Shown piece after piece: positions 1-8,837 of a stretch of 64,000 nucleotides of DNA (its first letter is position 1; every line of letters starts with the position of its first letter). The stretch lies in the NCBI RefSeq assembly GCF_041080625.1, contig NZ_CP163518.1, positions 10,595,501 to 10,659,500 of the forward strand, in the 5' to 3' direction. The notes beneath the pieces were generated by a model, which searched no databases, had not been told where the DNA came from, and worked only from the letters and a program-made list of their open reading frames with translations. Position numbers and translations under genes: made by a program. Source of the DNA: Streptomyces sp. CG1. GTDB taxonomy: Bacteria > Actinomycetota > Actinomycetes > Streptomycetales > Streptomycetaceae.

Positions 1-205
1 GCCCTTCTGCGAGCGGGCGAGACGCTGTTGCAGCCGCCGGTACCGGACCTGTTCTCCGTCGGTGACGAACGGCCGGTCGTACAGGTCTCCGTCCGAAGTG
101 GCTGCCACGATCTTCACGCCCCGGTCGATCCCGACCACGGTGTTCGGCATGGCATGCCGCTCGGGAGTCTCGGCGCCGTCGTCCACGAGGAACGACACGA
201 AACCG
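1..205 (-). pseudogene. TnpB (IS200/IS605-type) fragment, runs off left edge
   Basis: The minus strand reads a TnpB internal segment containing VVGIDRGVKIVAATSDG, which matches the RuvC-I motif (V-G-I-D-x-G) of TnpB nucleases, followed by the helical YRRLQQRLARSQKG segment. Only about 65 residues are in the window and the gene continues beyond base 1. Its upstream half is absent: near base 205 the reading frame passes directly into an IS630 transposase remnant. TnpB is the RNA-guided nuclease of these elements; this copy cannot be complete on its upstream side. Confidence 0.75.
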
Positions 206-1158
206 TGCAGCGGCCCGAAGTGCGGCTCGATCGGGTTGGCCCAGGACGCCTGGGTCGGGGTGAAGCACAGTTCGGGCTTGTGCCGGGTGGCGCAAGTGCG
301 GATCGCCTGGGTCTTGTTGCCGGACCAGTTGTCCAGGATGACGTAGATGGGGGCGCCGTCGGGGCGGGCGGCGCAATGCTCTTGCGGGCGGCCAGGGTGT
401 GGTCGGCGCCCTTGCGGGTGCGCGCCACACCCCGCAAGCGGTCGTCGCCGAGGCTGTAGCAGCCGTGGAAGTAGCGGATGCCGTGGGTGCGGTGGTAGGT
501 GGCGGGCAGCCGGCCGGGGGTGCTTGCGCCGGGCTCAGCAGGTGCCGTGACACGGGCGGATGGACAGCAGTCCGAACTGTTCGAAGACGAAAGCACCGGT
601 CGGCGAAGCGGCGGGTCACCTCCTCGATGCGGTCCAGCTTGGCGCCGGCGTCCGGGCCGCGGGTCTGCTTCCAGGTACCGATGCGCTGGAAGGAGATGTG
701 GTGGCGGTGCAGCAGCACCCGCAGCCGCTCGCGGCCGATGACCACCCGGCGCACCCGGCCGGCGGATTGCTGAGGTAGCCGACGAGCTTGCGCAGGCTCC
801 AGCGGGTGAACGGCATGCCCAACTTCCTGGGCCGCTTCTGGGAGATGCCGACGATGTACGCCTCGTCGTCCGCGGTGATCCGGCGCGGACGGCCGCCGGC
901 CCACTTCGGGTCCAGGCAGTCAAGGCCACGCTCGTTGAACGCGTGGATCACGTCCCGGACGGGGTCCGGGTCGGCGGCGACCAGGGCAGCGATCGCCTCG
1001 TTGGTGTTGCCGGATGCCGACGCCATGATGATCACCACACGTCGGACCTTGATCGTGCCGTTCCGGCCCCGCCACACGATCCGCAGCAGAGCGCCTCCCT
1101 CCTCGTCCGTCAGCCGACGGGCGCGTAGCGGCTTCGCCATCGCCGGCCTCCTCCCCAT
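206..1158 (-). pseudogene. IS630-family transposase, multiply frameshifted
   Basis: The intact N-terminal part (about 616-1158) begins MAKPLRARRLTDEEGG at 1140 and carries the IS630 helix-turn-helix region. The frame is then lost. A second frame holds RLPATYHRTHGIRYFHGCYS and SLGDDRLRGVARTRKGAD, typical of the IS630 DDE domain, and a third holds the ANPIEPHFGPL end motif. At least two frameshifts are therefore needed, and the last ~40 residues are replaced by TnpB sequence. The gene is non-functional. The upstream ATG at 1158 would add six residues to the family start. Confidence 0.85.
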
Positions 1159-1220
1159 ACAGGCGCTAGACCAGCATCCCGCCGACAGCCGAGATCAACA
1201 CACCCCTACCCGGTTGACGT

Positions 1221-1455
1221 CCGCGGCCAACGCACTAGGTCGCTCGCGAGGCGGGCTGACCAGCAAGGTGCACCTCTCGGCTGAGCGGCGCTGCCGTCCG
1301 GTGTCGTTCGCGCTCACACCCGGGCAGGCCGCCGACAGTCCACAGTTCATACCCGTCCTGCAGAGGATCAAGGTCCGCGGCCCGGTGGGTCGGCCGCGTA
1401 CTCGTCCCGACGCGGTCGCCGGCGACCGGGCGTACTCTTCCCGTCGCAAGGAGGC
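1221..1455 (+). pseudogene. IS5-family transposase internal fragment
   Basis: The segment encodes the GGLTSKVHLSAERRC, LTPGQAADSPQFIPV and RTRPDAVAGDRAYSSR motifs of the IS427-like group of IS5 transposases. Both ends are missing. The right side joins a PAS-domain remnant on the opposite strand near 1460. Similar but longer copies lie near 24.2, 50.6 and 17.5 kb (minus strand). Confidence 0.8.
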
Positions 1456-1461
1456 AGCCAA

Positions 1462-1999
1462 CGAGGCTTCATCTGGCTCGGCGGTCGGCACGGAAGTCCG
1501 GCATTCCAGATTGAACAGCGGGACACCGCTCTCCAGCACCCGGCGCATCAACGCCTCGATCGTTTCGGCCTGCGGGCCGGGTGCCGCCTCTGCCAGCCTG
1601 CGCCCCAACGCAGGTGCAGAAGGATGCCGTCCCTGAGGCCTTGCGTGTCGTTCGCCCAGGTGCAGCGCAACTCCGGGTCGCGAACCACGACACCGATCGG
1701 CAGGCGGCTGGGCAGGTGAAGCGCAGCCGGGAGCGGCTCCGGCGTCAGCGCGTGCGCCGCCCACGCGGGGTGCGTGGCCTGGTCGGCCGCCGTGACGACC
1801 CACCCGGCCCGGCCGTGGTGTCCGGACAACGACTGCACCGACAGGCGCACGTCGATGGTGCGACCGTCGCGATGACGGACAGCCGTGCGGCCGGACCACC
1901 GGCCCTGGGCTCTGACCTGCTCCGAGAACAGCGATCCCCGTCACCTCCCCGTGCGCACCAGCCGCCAGCAGGTCGGCGGCGCGGCGCCCCACCACTTCC
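1462..1999 (-). pseudogene. PAS-domain regulator (likely SpoIIE/PP2C phosphatase N-terminus) remnant
   Basis: Segments in different minus-strand frames read EVVGRRAADLL, then RLSVQSLSGHHGRAGWVV, then LPIGVVVRDPELRCTWAND, then EAAPGPQAETIEALMRRV. This order (PAS domain, then a second PAS beginning LPIGVVV) is common at the N-terminus of Streptomyces PAS/GAF-SpoIIE phosphatases. No phosphatase domain remains, because the downstream side is cut by the IS5 fragment at about 1460. At least two frameshifts are present. The domain assignment rests on motif recognition only. Confidence 0.5.
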
Positions 2000-2011
2000 A
2001 CGGCCGCCCGC

Positions 2012-2556
2012 CGACCGGAGCACAAGGAGCAACGCCGACACGACATCCTGGAAGCCGCTGCCCTGGCCCGGCGGGACGGCGTCCGTCCCGTCACCCTCAC
2101 CGACATCGCCGCCCAGGCTCGCGTCCACAAGTCGGCCGTCCTGCGCTACTTCGAATCCCGCGAGGCGGCCTTCCTTCTGCTGACCTCCAAGGGCTGGCAG
2201 GACTGGGCCACCGCCGTCGGCCAGGCATTGCCCGGCCCCATGACTCCCCACGACGTAGCCGCCGCGCTCGCCAGCACCCTCGCTGCCCGGCCCCTGTTCT
2301 GAGACCTCCTCGCGCAAGCGCAACTCAGCCTCGAACGCGGCGTGATCCAGCAACAGGTCCGCGACTTCAAGGTCTCGACCCTCGACGTGGTCGGCCGTAT
2401 CGCCGACGCCCTGACCGCCGCCATGCCCGGGATGCCCCGCGAGCAGGCGGTCGACGTCGTTGCCGACACTACCGCGATGGCGGCCGCACAGTGGCAGACG
2501 TCCAACCCGCCCGAAGCCTCGCCCTCCTGTATGCCGAGGACCCGGCCTTCGCCTGA
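2012..2556 (+). pseudogene. TetR-family regulator with internal stop and frameshift
   Basis: A TetR N-terminal DNA-binding domain is clear: RRHDILEAAALARRDGVRPV, then LTDIAAQARVHKSAVLRYF. An in-frame TGA at 2300-2302 interrupts the ligand domain, which resumes as DLLAQAQLSLERGVIQQQV and would need a frameshift near 2515 to reach the natural-looking end LALLYAEDPAFA. No start codon with a ribosome-binding site was found in frame, so the 5' end may also be lost where it abuts the PAS remnant. Confidence 0.75.
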
Positions 2557-2569
2557 CCGGGAGTTGTAG

Positions 2570-2893
2570 GAGGGCGCCGGGCCAGGCTCAGAGCCGGAGC
2601 CGGAGCCGGAGCCGGAGCCAGACAAGGATCGAGACGACCGTGACGGTGCTGCGGAGGATGTAGGCGCGCTTGCCATAGCGCGTGGCTACCGCTCTGGCGC
2701 GGCTGAGCTTGTTGATGGCCCGTGCTCCCGACACGACATCAACACCCACTTCAGCACCGACCCGGATGGCAACCACCAATGCGTCGTCGACGAGGACGGC
2801 ACGCGCGCCATCACCGACCTCGGACCCGACCCCGTTCGCGCCCACGCACTCGTCGACCAATGGCTCGCCGAAGCAGACAGCAAGCGCGCATGA
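2570..2893 (+). other. Unrecognised open frame lacking a start codon
   Basis: After a stop at 2567-2569 the frame is open to the TGA at 2891-2893. It encodes a (Pro-Glu) run, an acidic stretch (DKDRDDRDG) and a compact C-terminus ending LVDQWLAEADSKRA. No ATG or GTG occurs in frame, so this is either the 3' part of a truncated gene or non-coding. A strong hairpin follows directly. Family unknown. Confidence 0.3.
2591..2620 (+). repeat. Hexanucleotide tandem repeat (gagccg)x5
   Basis: Five consecutive 6-bp units, the last ending in A. In the + frame they encode a Pro-Glu run upstream of the short reading frame ending at 2893. Confidence 0.9.
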
Positions 2894-2896
2894 CGA

Positions 2897-2927
2897 AGGC
2901 CTCGCCCGAACACTCCGGGCGAGGCCT
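2897..2927. terminator. Bidirectional hairpin terminator
   Basis: Perfect 12-bp inverted repeat, AGGCCTCGCCCG / CGGGCGAGGCCT, with a 7-nt loop. It lies between two convergent reading-frame ends (2893 on + and 2940 on -), as expected for a shared terminator. Confidence 0.75.
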
Positions 2928-2939
2928 CGCTGCATGCCG

Positions 2940-3122
2940 TCAGAACGTGCCAGTACAGCCCAGGCACATCCGGGAACTCTTCCACTCGGTCATCCGCGCC
3001 TCAGCCTCCGCCACCCGGTGACGCACGACCACTCCCCAGCCCAGCCCGCCCGCAGCCACCAGCAGACCGAACAGCGACCCGGACACGACGACCGCGATGC
3101 CCAGCGCCGCCAAGTACGACTA
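2940..3122 (-). pseudogene. C-terminal fragment of a small membrane protein
   Basis: From the stop of the mannosyltransferase gene the minus strand stays open in another frame: YLAALGIAVVVSGSLFGLL plus a second hydrophobic stretch, then a charged tail ending in a CLGC motif. It resembles a single-pass or hairpin membrane protein C-terminus. No start codon is available, so it looks truncated at the junction with the mannosyltransferase gene. The family was not recognised; resemblance to small Spd-type transfer proteins is only a guess. Confidence 0.35.
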
Positions 3123-4754
3123 TCCGGCACGGGCGGTCGTGTTCTCGGCCAGTTTGTGGCGCAGACGCGAAAGGCCGATGGCGAGGACGGCGAGGAGGAG
3201 CAGCCCCTGCAGGTAGGGCATGGCCCGATAACCGGTCTGCACTACGACACCGTTGAGCCAGTCGGGGTGCAGGGGGTAGGGCAACCCGGGGTCGAACGGC
3301 AGGGTCATGCAGGTGGTGTGCGCGAGCAGTACGAGGTCGAACCACGAGCGGGGCAGCATCGCCACGAGGAGCCAGGCGATGGCGTCGTACCAGGGGCGGA
3401 CGTAACCGGTGCCCAGGAGGTAGCCGGCCGCGAGGGCGAGAGCCGGGCGGGCCGTCATCTGGACGATGTCGCCCTCGTCGACCGGGGGCAGCGCCACGAG
3501 CAGCAGAGCGGCGATCCCGGCGACCGCCATGACCTCGACAATGGGCACAAGGTGCCCCGCCGCACTGCCGAACACCGGCTTCAGCAGATTCCGCTGCAGC
3601 AGCGGCCACGGGGAGCCGACCACCGGTTGATCGCTGACGGCCGCCGCATTGCGGACGGCCCGTGGCACGACGCCGTAAGCGACCGCCAGCAGTAGGCCAC
3701 TCGCCGATGCGGCGACGGCCAGGCGGCGCCAGTCATGGCGCAGGCGCCACGCGAAGGGCAGCGCGAAGATCCCGAGTGTGAGCTTGACCGCGGTCGCCGC
3801 CGCCAGCGCGAGGCCCGCGGTGAGGCCGGAACGGCGCAACGCCCAGAAGGCCGCGACCACGCCCAGCGCGCCGAGCACGTCGATGTGCGGCCCCACGACC
3901 AGGTTCCACAGCAGGACCGGGTTGAGCGTCCACAGCAGTTGCGAGCGCACCCGGCGCCGCGGATCCGGTCCGGCCAGGCGCAGCAACAGGGCCCCGGTGG
4001 CGATGAACGCGGCTCCATTGAGCAGGGAGAGCATCCACACGGTGGTCAGCATCGATGTGCCGCCGATCACCGAGGCGAGCCATTCGGTCATGGTGGCCAG
4101 CGGCCCGTAGACCGACGGGTTGTGCAGCCAGGGCTCTGCGATCGAGAGTTGCCCGACCGGGTCGCCGGTCCGGGCAAGCCCGAAGGGCGTCATCCGGTAC
4201 GGGTCAAGGCCGAGGGCGGCGATGCGGCCGTACGCGGCGTAGTTGAGCGGATCCGTGGTCCCCATGGGCGGCACGCACACCAGCGCGACGGTCGCGACCG
4301 TGCCGAGGGTGAGCAGGGCGCGGGGGCGTGGTGACCATCCGCGGCGTGTCGCGGCGAGCCCGGCTGCCACGGCGGCGGTGCCGAGCAGGAGCACCACGGC
4401 GACGAGTACCCAGATGGACAGGTCCGAGGGGTGGGCGTTCCAGAACCACGGCGGGAGCTTCCCGGCGGGGCCGAACACCGGCTCGACCGACGACGGCCCG
4501 AGCAGCCCCAAGAAGACCATGAGGAGCACACAGACCGCGCATGCCGCGAGCGCGGCCTTGCCAAGAGCCCCACCTCTGTCACGGCCGATCCGGAGTGGCG
4601 CGATCGCAGGGGATTCGGAATGCCCCTCCGAGGTCGCGGATGACAAGAGATCGCCTGACACGCTTAAGACCTCGACCTTCGTGAAATGGGGGCTCAAGGA
4701 AAACCGACCGCTCATAATGACAGATTTCCAGAACTTGGACTGAACGTACGACAA
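3120..4754 (-). CDS. Polyprenol-phosphomannose-dependent alpha-1,6-mannosyltransferase-like membrane protein
   Basis: This 544-residue protein has about a dozen hydrophobic segments from residue ~70 onward and the GT-C-type loop GTTDPLNYAAYGRIAALGLD, as in actinobacterial MptA/MptB-like enzymes that transfer mannose from polyprenyl-phosphate-mannose on the outer face of the membrane. The conserved Asp of the first large loop (TTDPL) and a PSVYGPLA segment are present. In Streptomyces such proteins are of uncertain substrate. The first ~14 residues (MSYVQSKFWKSVI) may not be translated, since MSGRFSLSPHF is an alternative start. It stands alone; the downstream side is a gene fragment. The reading frame is intact, unlike its neighbours. 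Confidence 0.8.
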   Translation of the reverse strand: MSYVQSKFWKSVIMSGRFSLSPHFTKVEVLSVSGDLLSSATSEGHSESPAIAPLRIGRDRGGALGKAALAACAVCVLLMVFLGLLGPSSVEPVFGPAGKLPPWFWNAHPSDLSIWVLVAVVLLLGTAAVAAGLAATRRGWSPRPRALLTLGTVATVALVCVPPMGTTDPLNYAAYGRIAALGLDPYRMTPFGLARTGDPVGQLSIAEPWLHNPSVYGPLATMTEWLASVIGGTSMLTTVWMLSLLNGAAFIATGALLLRLAGPDPRRRVRSQLLWTLNPVLLWNLVVGPHIDVLGALGVVAAFWALRRSGLTAGLALAAATAVKLTLGIFALPFAWRLRHDWRRLAVAASASGLLLAVAYGVVPRAVRNAAAVSDQPVVGSPWPLLQRNLLKPVFGSAAGHLVPIVEVMAVAGIAALLLVALPPVDEGDIVQMTARPALALAAGYLLGTGYVRPWYDAIAWLLVAMLPRSWFDLVLLAHTTCMTLPFDPGLPYPLHPDWLNGVVVQTGYRAMPYLQGLLLLAVLAIGLSRLRHKLAENTTARAG

Positions 4755-5177
4755 GTGATCGCCAAATGCGGCACGACAGGATGAACTTCGGGTTACTCAA
4801 TTGTGTACGGCGTTCGAGTCGCGTTCATGCCCCACCGCCTCAAGCCTGACACTGCCACCTACGTCGTCAGCCGCTCCATCCAGGCCGCCACCACTGCGTC
4901 CAACCGCCCCGTCTTTCCCCCCACAGCTGCGTGGCGTACACCCGCGCCTCGCACATCCACATCATGCGGCAGGCCGACGCCACGTTGCGCGCCCGCGCCG
5001 ACGGGTTGGAGACAAGGCCCAGGGGCTGACCATCAGAGCCGACAAGCTCCGCGCCTAGGTGCCCGCCACGAGGACCGGCACGCCCTGGTCTACGCCTCGT
5101 GGCTCAGCGACCCGGCCACCTGCACCTACAGGTGACCCATCACCAGCTGCGCCTATCTGACACGAAAGGAGCACTTC
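4755..5177. other. Region without a recognisable gene
   Basis: Short open stretches occur in all + frames (for example from GTG at 4803, and VAYTRASHIHIMRQADATL from about 4931), but each needs a frame change to continue and none matches a family I can name. This may be a decayed gene. A good ribosome-binding site at its right end belongs to the next gene. Confidence 0.4.
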
Positions 5178-5534
5178 ATGTCCGAACAGCAGCCCCGGTT
5201 CGCCGCAGGCGACTGCGTCTCCCGAGACCTCCGCGATGGCGCCGTGACCGTGGAGGTCAGGGTCGCGGATCGGTTCCACATCACCTGCCGGGACACGGAC
5301 GACATCTGGGAGAGCGCCGCGGCCACCGTGTTCCGCTCCCTCACGGAGGGGACCGCGCACTGGCGGCCGACCACCGACGAGGAGATCACCGCCTTCAAGG
5401 CCCGGTTTCCCCGGGACCCCGTCCGTCACAGGCGTCGGCGGCCACACACCGGACAGCCGGGTCACCAACCTGTCCGAACAGCACACCTAGGGCGTGGCGG
5501 AGTCCTCGCAGAGCTCGTAAGAGGATCTTGCTGA
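5178..5534 (+). CDS. Hypothetical acidic protein
   Basis: ATG at 5178 is preceded by GAAAGGAG at good spacing. The first ~80 residues (MSEQQPRFAAGDCVSRDLRD onward) look like a genuine compact, acidic protein with alternating beta-like strands. The C-terminal ~35 residues (RHRRRRPHTGQPG onward) are Arg/Pro-rich and run into the start of the IS5 remnant, so the native C-terminus was probably replaced. No family recognised. Confidence 0.5.
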   Translation: MSEQQPRFAAGDCVSRDLRDGAVTVEVRVADRFHITCRDTDDIWESAAATVFRSLTEGTAHWRPTTDEEITAFKARFPRDPVRHRRRRPHTGQPGHQPVRTAHLGRGGVLAELVRGSC

Positions 5535-5585
5535 GGTGCCCCGGTCGGGCGTGACCCGTTGTGACGATCTGATCATTCGGCGGGT

Positions 5586-6366
5586 GTGACGACTCGACTG
5601 TGGATCGCGGACGACGACTTGTGGACGCTGATCGAAACGCAGCTGCCGCCCTGGCCGAAGCGGTTGCCGGGGCCGCCGAGGCCAGTGGATGATCGGCTCT
5701 GTCCGCAGGACATCTCCGCAGGGCATCCTGTGCATGCTGCACCAGGACATCGCGTGGCAACTCCTCCCGCTGGACCGCCAGCTGCGGGCCGGAGTCTTCG
5801 AGCGGTCGCACCGGATCCTGCTCGCCGAGCTCAGCGCTGCGGCTGGCGAACTCGACTGGACCCGCGCGCGTGGCCGGCGCCCACGTGCGCGCGAAAAAAG
5901 GGGGGAGCCCTGACGGTCGGTCGCCGGTCTACCGGCGGAAGAGGGCAGCAAGCACCACCTGATCTGCGACGGCAAGGGCACCCCGCTGCACGTCATCACG
6001 ACCGCCGCCAGTGTCAACGACATCACCCAGACCCTCGACCTCGTCGACGGCATCCCGCCCGTCGCCGGATGACCCGGCCGGCCCCGACGGCGGCCGGAGT
6101 GCCTCCTGGGTGACAAGGCGTACGACTCGAAGGCGGTGCGCGGTGAGCTGCGACGCCGCCGCATCCAGGGGGTGATCTCCCGCAAGGGCTCCCCGAACAT
6201 GTAGAGCCTGGGCAAGCTCCGCTACGTCGTCGAGCAGGCCTTCGCCCTGCTCCACCAGTTCAAACGCCTCGCGGTCCGCTGGAAACGACGTACCGAACTC
6301 CACGACTCCTTCCTCTCGTTGGCCTGCAGCCTCATCTGCTGGAGACGCCTCAATAGGACCGGATCG
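5586..6366 (+). pseudogene. IS5-family transposase with frameshifts and internal stops
   Basis: The start MTTRLWIADDDLWTLIETQL is typical of an IS5-group transposase N-terminus. QDIAWQLLPL, SKHHLICDGKGTPLHV, SVNDITQTLDLVDGIPPV, LLGDKAYDSKAVRGELRRR and YVVEQAFALLHQFKRLAVRW follow in changing frames. In-frame stops occur near 6071 and 6202. The related copy at 36.2 kb shows the same LICDG and DGIPPVAG motifs, so both belong to one subgroup. Non-functional. Confidence 0.85.
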
Positions 6367-6465
6367 TGATCGCGTCACCAGCTCATTGAAAAGGATTTGA
6401 GCGAGGCGGCACCCCGCTGCTACTTTCGTGGTGGACCGTGAAGTCGTCGTATGGAGGTGAGCCCC

Positions 6466-6519
6466 GTGAACACAGTTACCCATGGGTGCTCCCTCAACCC
6501 GTCACGGTCCGGCGGCTGA
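6466..6519 (+). CDS. Putative 17-residue leader peptide
   Basis: GTG at 6466 follows GGAGGTGAGCCCC, a strong ribosome-binding site, and encodes MNTVTHGCSLNPSRSGG before a TGA. It sits 56 bp upstream of the GNAT start, with a stable hairpin between the two. Its size, strong translation signal and place ahead of an apparent two-gene operon suggest a regulatory leader peptide. That role is inference. Confidence 0.45.
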   Translation: MNTVTHGCSLNPSRSGG

Positions 6520-6531
6520 CGTTCGGTGTCG

Positions 6532-6562
6532 CCAGGAGCGCCTGAGATCGAGGCACTCCTGG
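6532..6562 (+). promoter_or_regulatory. Hairpin directly upstream of the GNAT ribosome-binding site
   Basis: CCAGGAGCGCCT pairs with AGGCACTCCTGG (one mismatch, 7-nt loop). The 3' arm ends immediately before the AAGGAG site of the GNAT gene. It could control access of ribosomes to that site, together with the upstream leader peptide. Confidence 0.45.
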
Positions 6563-6574
6563 AAGGAGACTCCG

Positions 6575-7369
6575 ATGAACACGAAGCCTTTCACATCTGG
6601 CCTGAGCGAGAACGCGGTGATGATCACACGCGTCGCGGACAGGCAATGGCATGCACTGGATGACGACATCGTGGTCGGCCGCGGGCATGCGGAGCACCGG
6701 CCCGACGGACGCTTGTTCGTCAGCATCGACGCCTGGCACGACGCCACCTTCGACCGGCTCGCCGAGGCGATGCTGGCCCAACTGCCGGCACCGCTGTACA
6801 CGGTGGTCGACGAAGCCGAAGTCGAGCTGACGGCCGGTTGGCAGCGGGCCGGGTTCACGATCCGGCGCCGCGAGTGGGAGTACGCCGTGCCGACTGACCC
6901 ACGGGTCACAGGGCTCGAAGCTGTCCTGCCGCCTTCGGGCGTGACGATCGTGCCCGCCGGTCAGGCGGACGAGAGTCTGCTGCGGGCGGTCGACCGCGCG
7001 ATCCGTGACGAAGTCGAGGCGACCGCGGGGTGGTGGCAGTCGATGCCCGCGGAGGTAATTCCCCGCCCTGAAGGCGACACCATCATCGACCCGTCGAAGT
7101 ACGCGGTGGCCGCGGCGCCGGACCGCTACCTGGGTCTGATCCGGGTGGTGTCGGTGAACCGGCCGCGGATCGGGCTGGTCGCGGTCCGAGCCCGCGAGCA
7201 GCGCCGCGGCATCGCGCGGGCGCTGCTGGCCCACGCGCTGGGGACGCTGCACCGCTCCGGGTTCGCCGCGGCCTGGACCGAAGTCCACGAGTCCAACCAA
7301 GCAGCCTCGGCGCTGTTCGAGGGCATCGGCGCCCGGCCGATGAGCAGCAACCTGGAGCTGGTGCGATGA
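6575..7369 (+). CDS. GNAT-family N-acetyltransferase, coupled to an IF-1 gene
   Basis: ATG at 6575 has an AAGGAG site 7 bp upstream; an in-frame ATG at 6482 would overlap the leader peptide and is unlikely. The 264-residue product has a GNAT acetyl-CoA-binding motif, [20 protein letters not shown] (Q/R-x-x-G-x-A), around residues 205-225, and the C-terminal [15 protein letters not shown] strand expected of the fold. The N-terminal half is a less conserved GNAT-like module, so it may be a tandem GNAT. Substrate unknown. Its stop overlaps the infA-like start (ATGA), implying translational coupling. With the leader peptide and hairpin upstream, the unit looks post-transcriptionally regulated. 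Confidence 0.85.
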   Translation: MNTKPFTSGLSENAVMITRVADRQWHALDDDIVVGRGHAEHRPDGRLFVSIDAWHDATFDRLAEAMLAQLPAPLYTVVDEAEVELTAGWQRAGFTIRRREWEYAVPTDPRVTGLEAVLPPSGVTIVPAGQADESLLRAVDRAIRDEVEATAGWWQSMPAEVIPRPEGDTIIDPSKYAVAAAPDRYLGLIRVVSVNRPRIGLVAVRAREQRRGIARALLAHALGTLHRSGFAAAWTEVHESNQAASALFEGIGARPMSSNLELVR

Positions 7370-7590
7370 CGAAGAACAAGAATGTCATCGAAGTCGAGGG
7401 CAAGGTCGTCGAGTGCCTGCGCAGCGCCATGTTCACCGTGGAGCTCGAGAACGGCCACCAGGTGCTCGCGCACATCAGCGGGAAGATCCGCAAGAACTAC
7501 ATCAAGATCATGCTGGAAGACCGGGTGCTGGTGGAGCTCCCGCCGTACGACCTGACGCGCGGCCGGATCGTGTTCCGGTACCGGAACTAG
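7366..7590 (+). CDS. infA: Translation initiation factor IF-1 paralogue
   Basis: This is a 74-residue S1/OB-fold protein containing [29 protein letters not shown] and [14 protein letters not shown], the near-invariant bacterial IF-1 signature, and its length is normal (about 72-73). IF-1 binds the 30S A site with IF-2 and IF-3. Ribosomal-operon infA normally sits next to rpmJ/rpsM; here it lies in accessory DNA and overlaps a GNAT gene by 4 bp (ATGA), so it is almost certainly a second, specialised copy. It differs from the usual Streptomyces sequence as I recall it at [10 protein letters not shown] and near the N-terminus (MTKNKNVIE). Confidence 0.93.
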   Translation: MTKNKNVIEVEGKVVECLRSAMFTVELENGHQVLAHISGKIRKNYIKIMLEDRVLVELPPYDLTRGRIVFRYRN

Positions 7591-7639
7591 CGGCGGTCGG
7601 CACCTTCTGCGGTAGCTGATCCTGGGGCCTCGGCCACGG

Positions 7640-7830
7640 CGTTGCCGTGACCGAGGCCCCGATGATCACTCGCACGGCCGCGGCGGCCACCCGCTCCAGC
7701 CGCCACCAGCAGGTCTGGCTCGAGCCGAACCCCAGCTCCAGGAGCAGCAGTTGCCGGGCGATGTCGTTGTACAGCACGTACAGGATGCCCTGCAGGCAGA
7801 GCCAGTCCGGCACCGGCCGCAGGCCAGGAG
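7640..7830 (-). pseudogene. IS5-family transposase N-terminal fragment
   Basis: The minus strand reads LCLQGILYVLYNDIARQLLL then ELGFGSSQTCWWRLERV, typical of the N-terminal domain of IS5-type transposases (QGILYVLxxDIAWxxLP). No catalytic region remains. Confidence 0.7.
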
Positions 7831-7925
7831 CCTTCTGACCCCTACGCCACCAGCATGCCCGGCCGGCCGAGGACATCTGCGCCGTCGTCCCGGCCGTCAC
7901 CGCCGCCCGCGAGGACCTGGGCGGC

Positions 7926-8240
7926 ATGGGGCTCGGGGGCCGCCAGAGCCTGTCTGGTGCCGGCCCTGTCGGGCTCGACTTCGACGGAGGACGCACCCGT
8001 GTTCCGCTGGAGTGCCGCCGCTGCCGGGCTCGCGCCCGCCACTGCCTGACCATCAACCTCGAGATCGGCCTCGCAACCGTCAGGTGCGCGGCCGGACACC
8101 TCACCCGCGATCACCGGGTGGCTCCCGACGGCATTGTCGAGGCCATCGTCCGCCACGGGAGCCATTCGACGCCCCCAAAGGTGTCGAAGTCGCCGGCTTC
8201 CGCACCAAGCGGCCCTGATCCGACTTTCGCCGCAGGCTGA
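7926..8240 (+). CDS. Hypothetical protein with Cys pairs, possibly N-terminally truncated
   Basis: The frame is open from a stop at 7836 through ATG 7926 to 8240. The product has an ECRRC pair and a later RCAAGH motif, suggesting a small metal-binding fold, and IVEAIVRHG near the end of the conserved-looking part. The final ~25 residues are low complexity. Upstream of 7926 the same frame reads EDICAVVPAVTAARED, so the true start may lie in sequence displaced by the IS5 fragment. No family recognised. Confidence 0.4.
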   Translation: MGLGGRQSLSGAGPVGLDFDGGRTRVPLECRRCRARARHCLTINLEIGLATVRCAAGHLTRDHRVAPDGIVEAIVRHGSHSTPPKVSKSPASAPSGPDPTFAAG

Positions 8241-8401
8241 CGGCCACCCGGAGGTCATCCGACACCAGTTACGAGGTAGTGACAATCGGGGGCCAACTTC
8301 TGGGCGCGCGGACCACTCTTCTTCGGTGAGAGTGCGTCAATTGGGCGTTCTTAAAGCCTAGTTGACGTAAAGGAGACGTAGATATCTAAGGAGACCCGAG
8401 C

Positions 8402-8800
8402 GTGAAGCTTGGTATGAAGCGGTTCGCGGTGGTCGGCGCGCTGGGTGTGGCCTCAGCAGCACTGGCGGCATCTCCGGCCTTTGCGAAGAGCAACATCTCG
8501 ATTCAGGCCACCCCCCACGCCGCGCATGTCGGTCACGTGGTGAAGGTACACGGCCAGGGTGGTGACGACGCCAATCAGTACACCGTGCTCGTGATACAGG
8601 AGCGGTCCGGCAAACCAGGCCACTGGGGCCACTGGCATGCCGTTACACGGAGCTTCAGCGGCGATGCGCGCGCCAACGTCAAGGCTACGTACACGGGCGA
8701 GCTGCAGTTCCGTTCGGTGTTGTACTCGACCGACAAGCACCACAAGCACGCGAAGACGGACCGTATCTCCACGCCGGTGACCGTCCACGTCGTCCGCTAA
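8402..8800 (+). CDS. Small secreted protein
   Basis: GTG at 8402 follows AAGGAGACCCGAGC. The 132-residue product begins MKLGMKRFAVVGALGVASAA and has a signal peptide ending near ASPAFA-K, then an Ig-like/beta-rich mature part (HVVKVHGQGGDD, TVLVIQERSGK, RISTPVTVHVVR). It is His- and Lys-rich near the C-terminus (HKHAK). Streptomyces encodes many such small exported proteins of unknown function. The 160 bp upstream contain a plausible promoter region without other genes. Confidence 0.75.
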   Translation: MKLGMKRFAVVGALGVASAALAASPAFAKSNISIQATPHAAHVGHVVKVHGQGGDDANQYTVLVIQERSGKPGHWGHWHAVTRSFSGDARANVKATYTGELQFRSVLYSTDKHHKHAKTDRISTPVTVHVVR

Positions 8801-8837
8801 CCTCGATCTGCTCTGAAAATCCCCGTGCCGTTGGCTC

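Noticed and set aside
2591..2620. Possible CRISPR-like repeat
   Set aside because: A simple 6-bp tandem repeat without spacers; no cas genes anywhere in the window.
5487..6405. Similar AGCTC-x-AGGAT-x-TTG segments near both sides of the IS5 remnant as a target duplication
   Set aside because: Match is imperfect and in direct orientation; could be chance or related IS ends, not a clear duplication.
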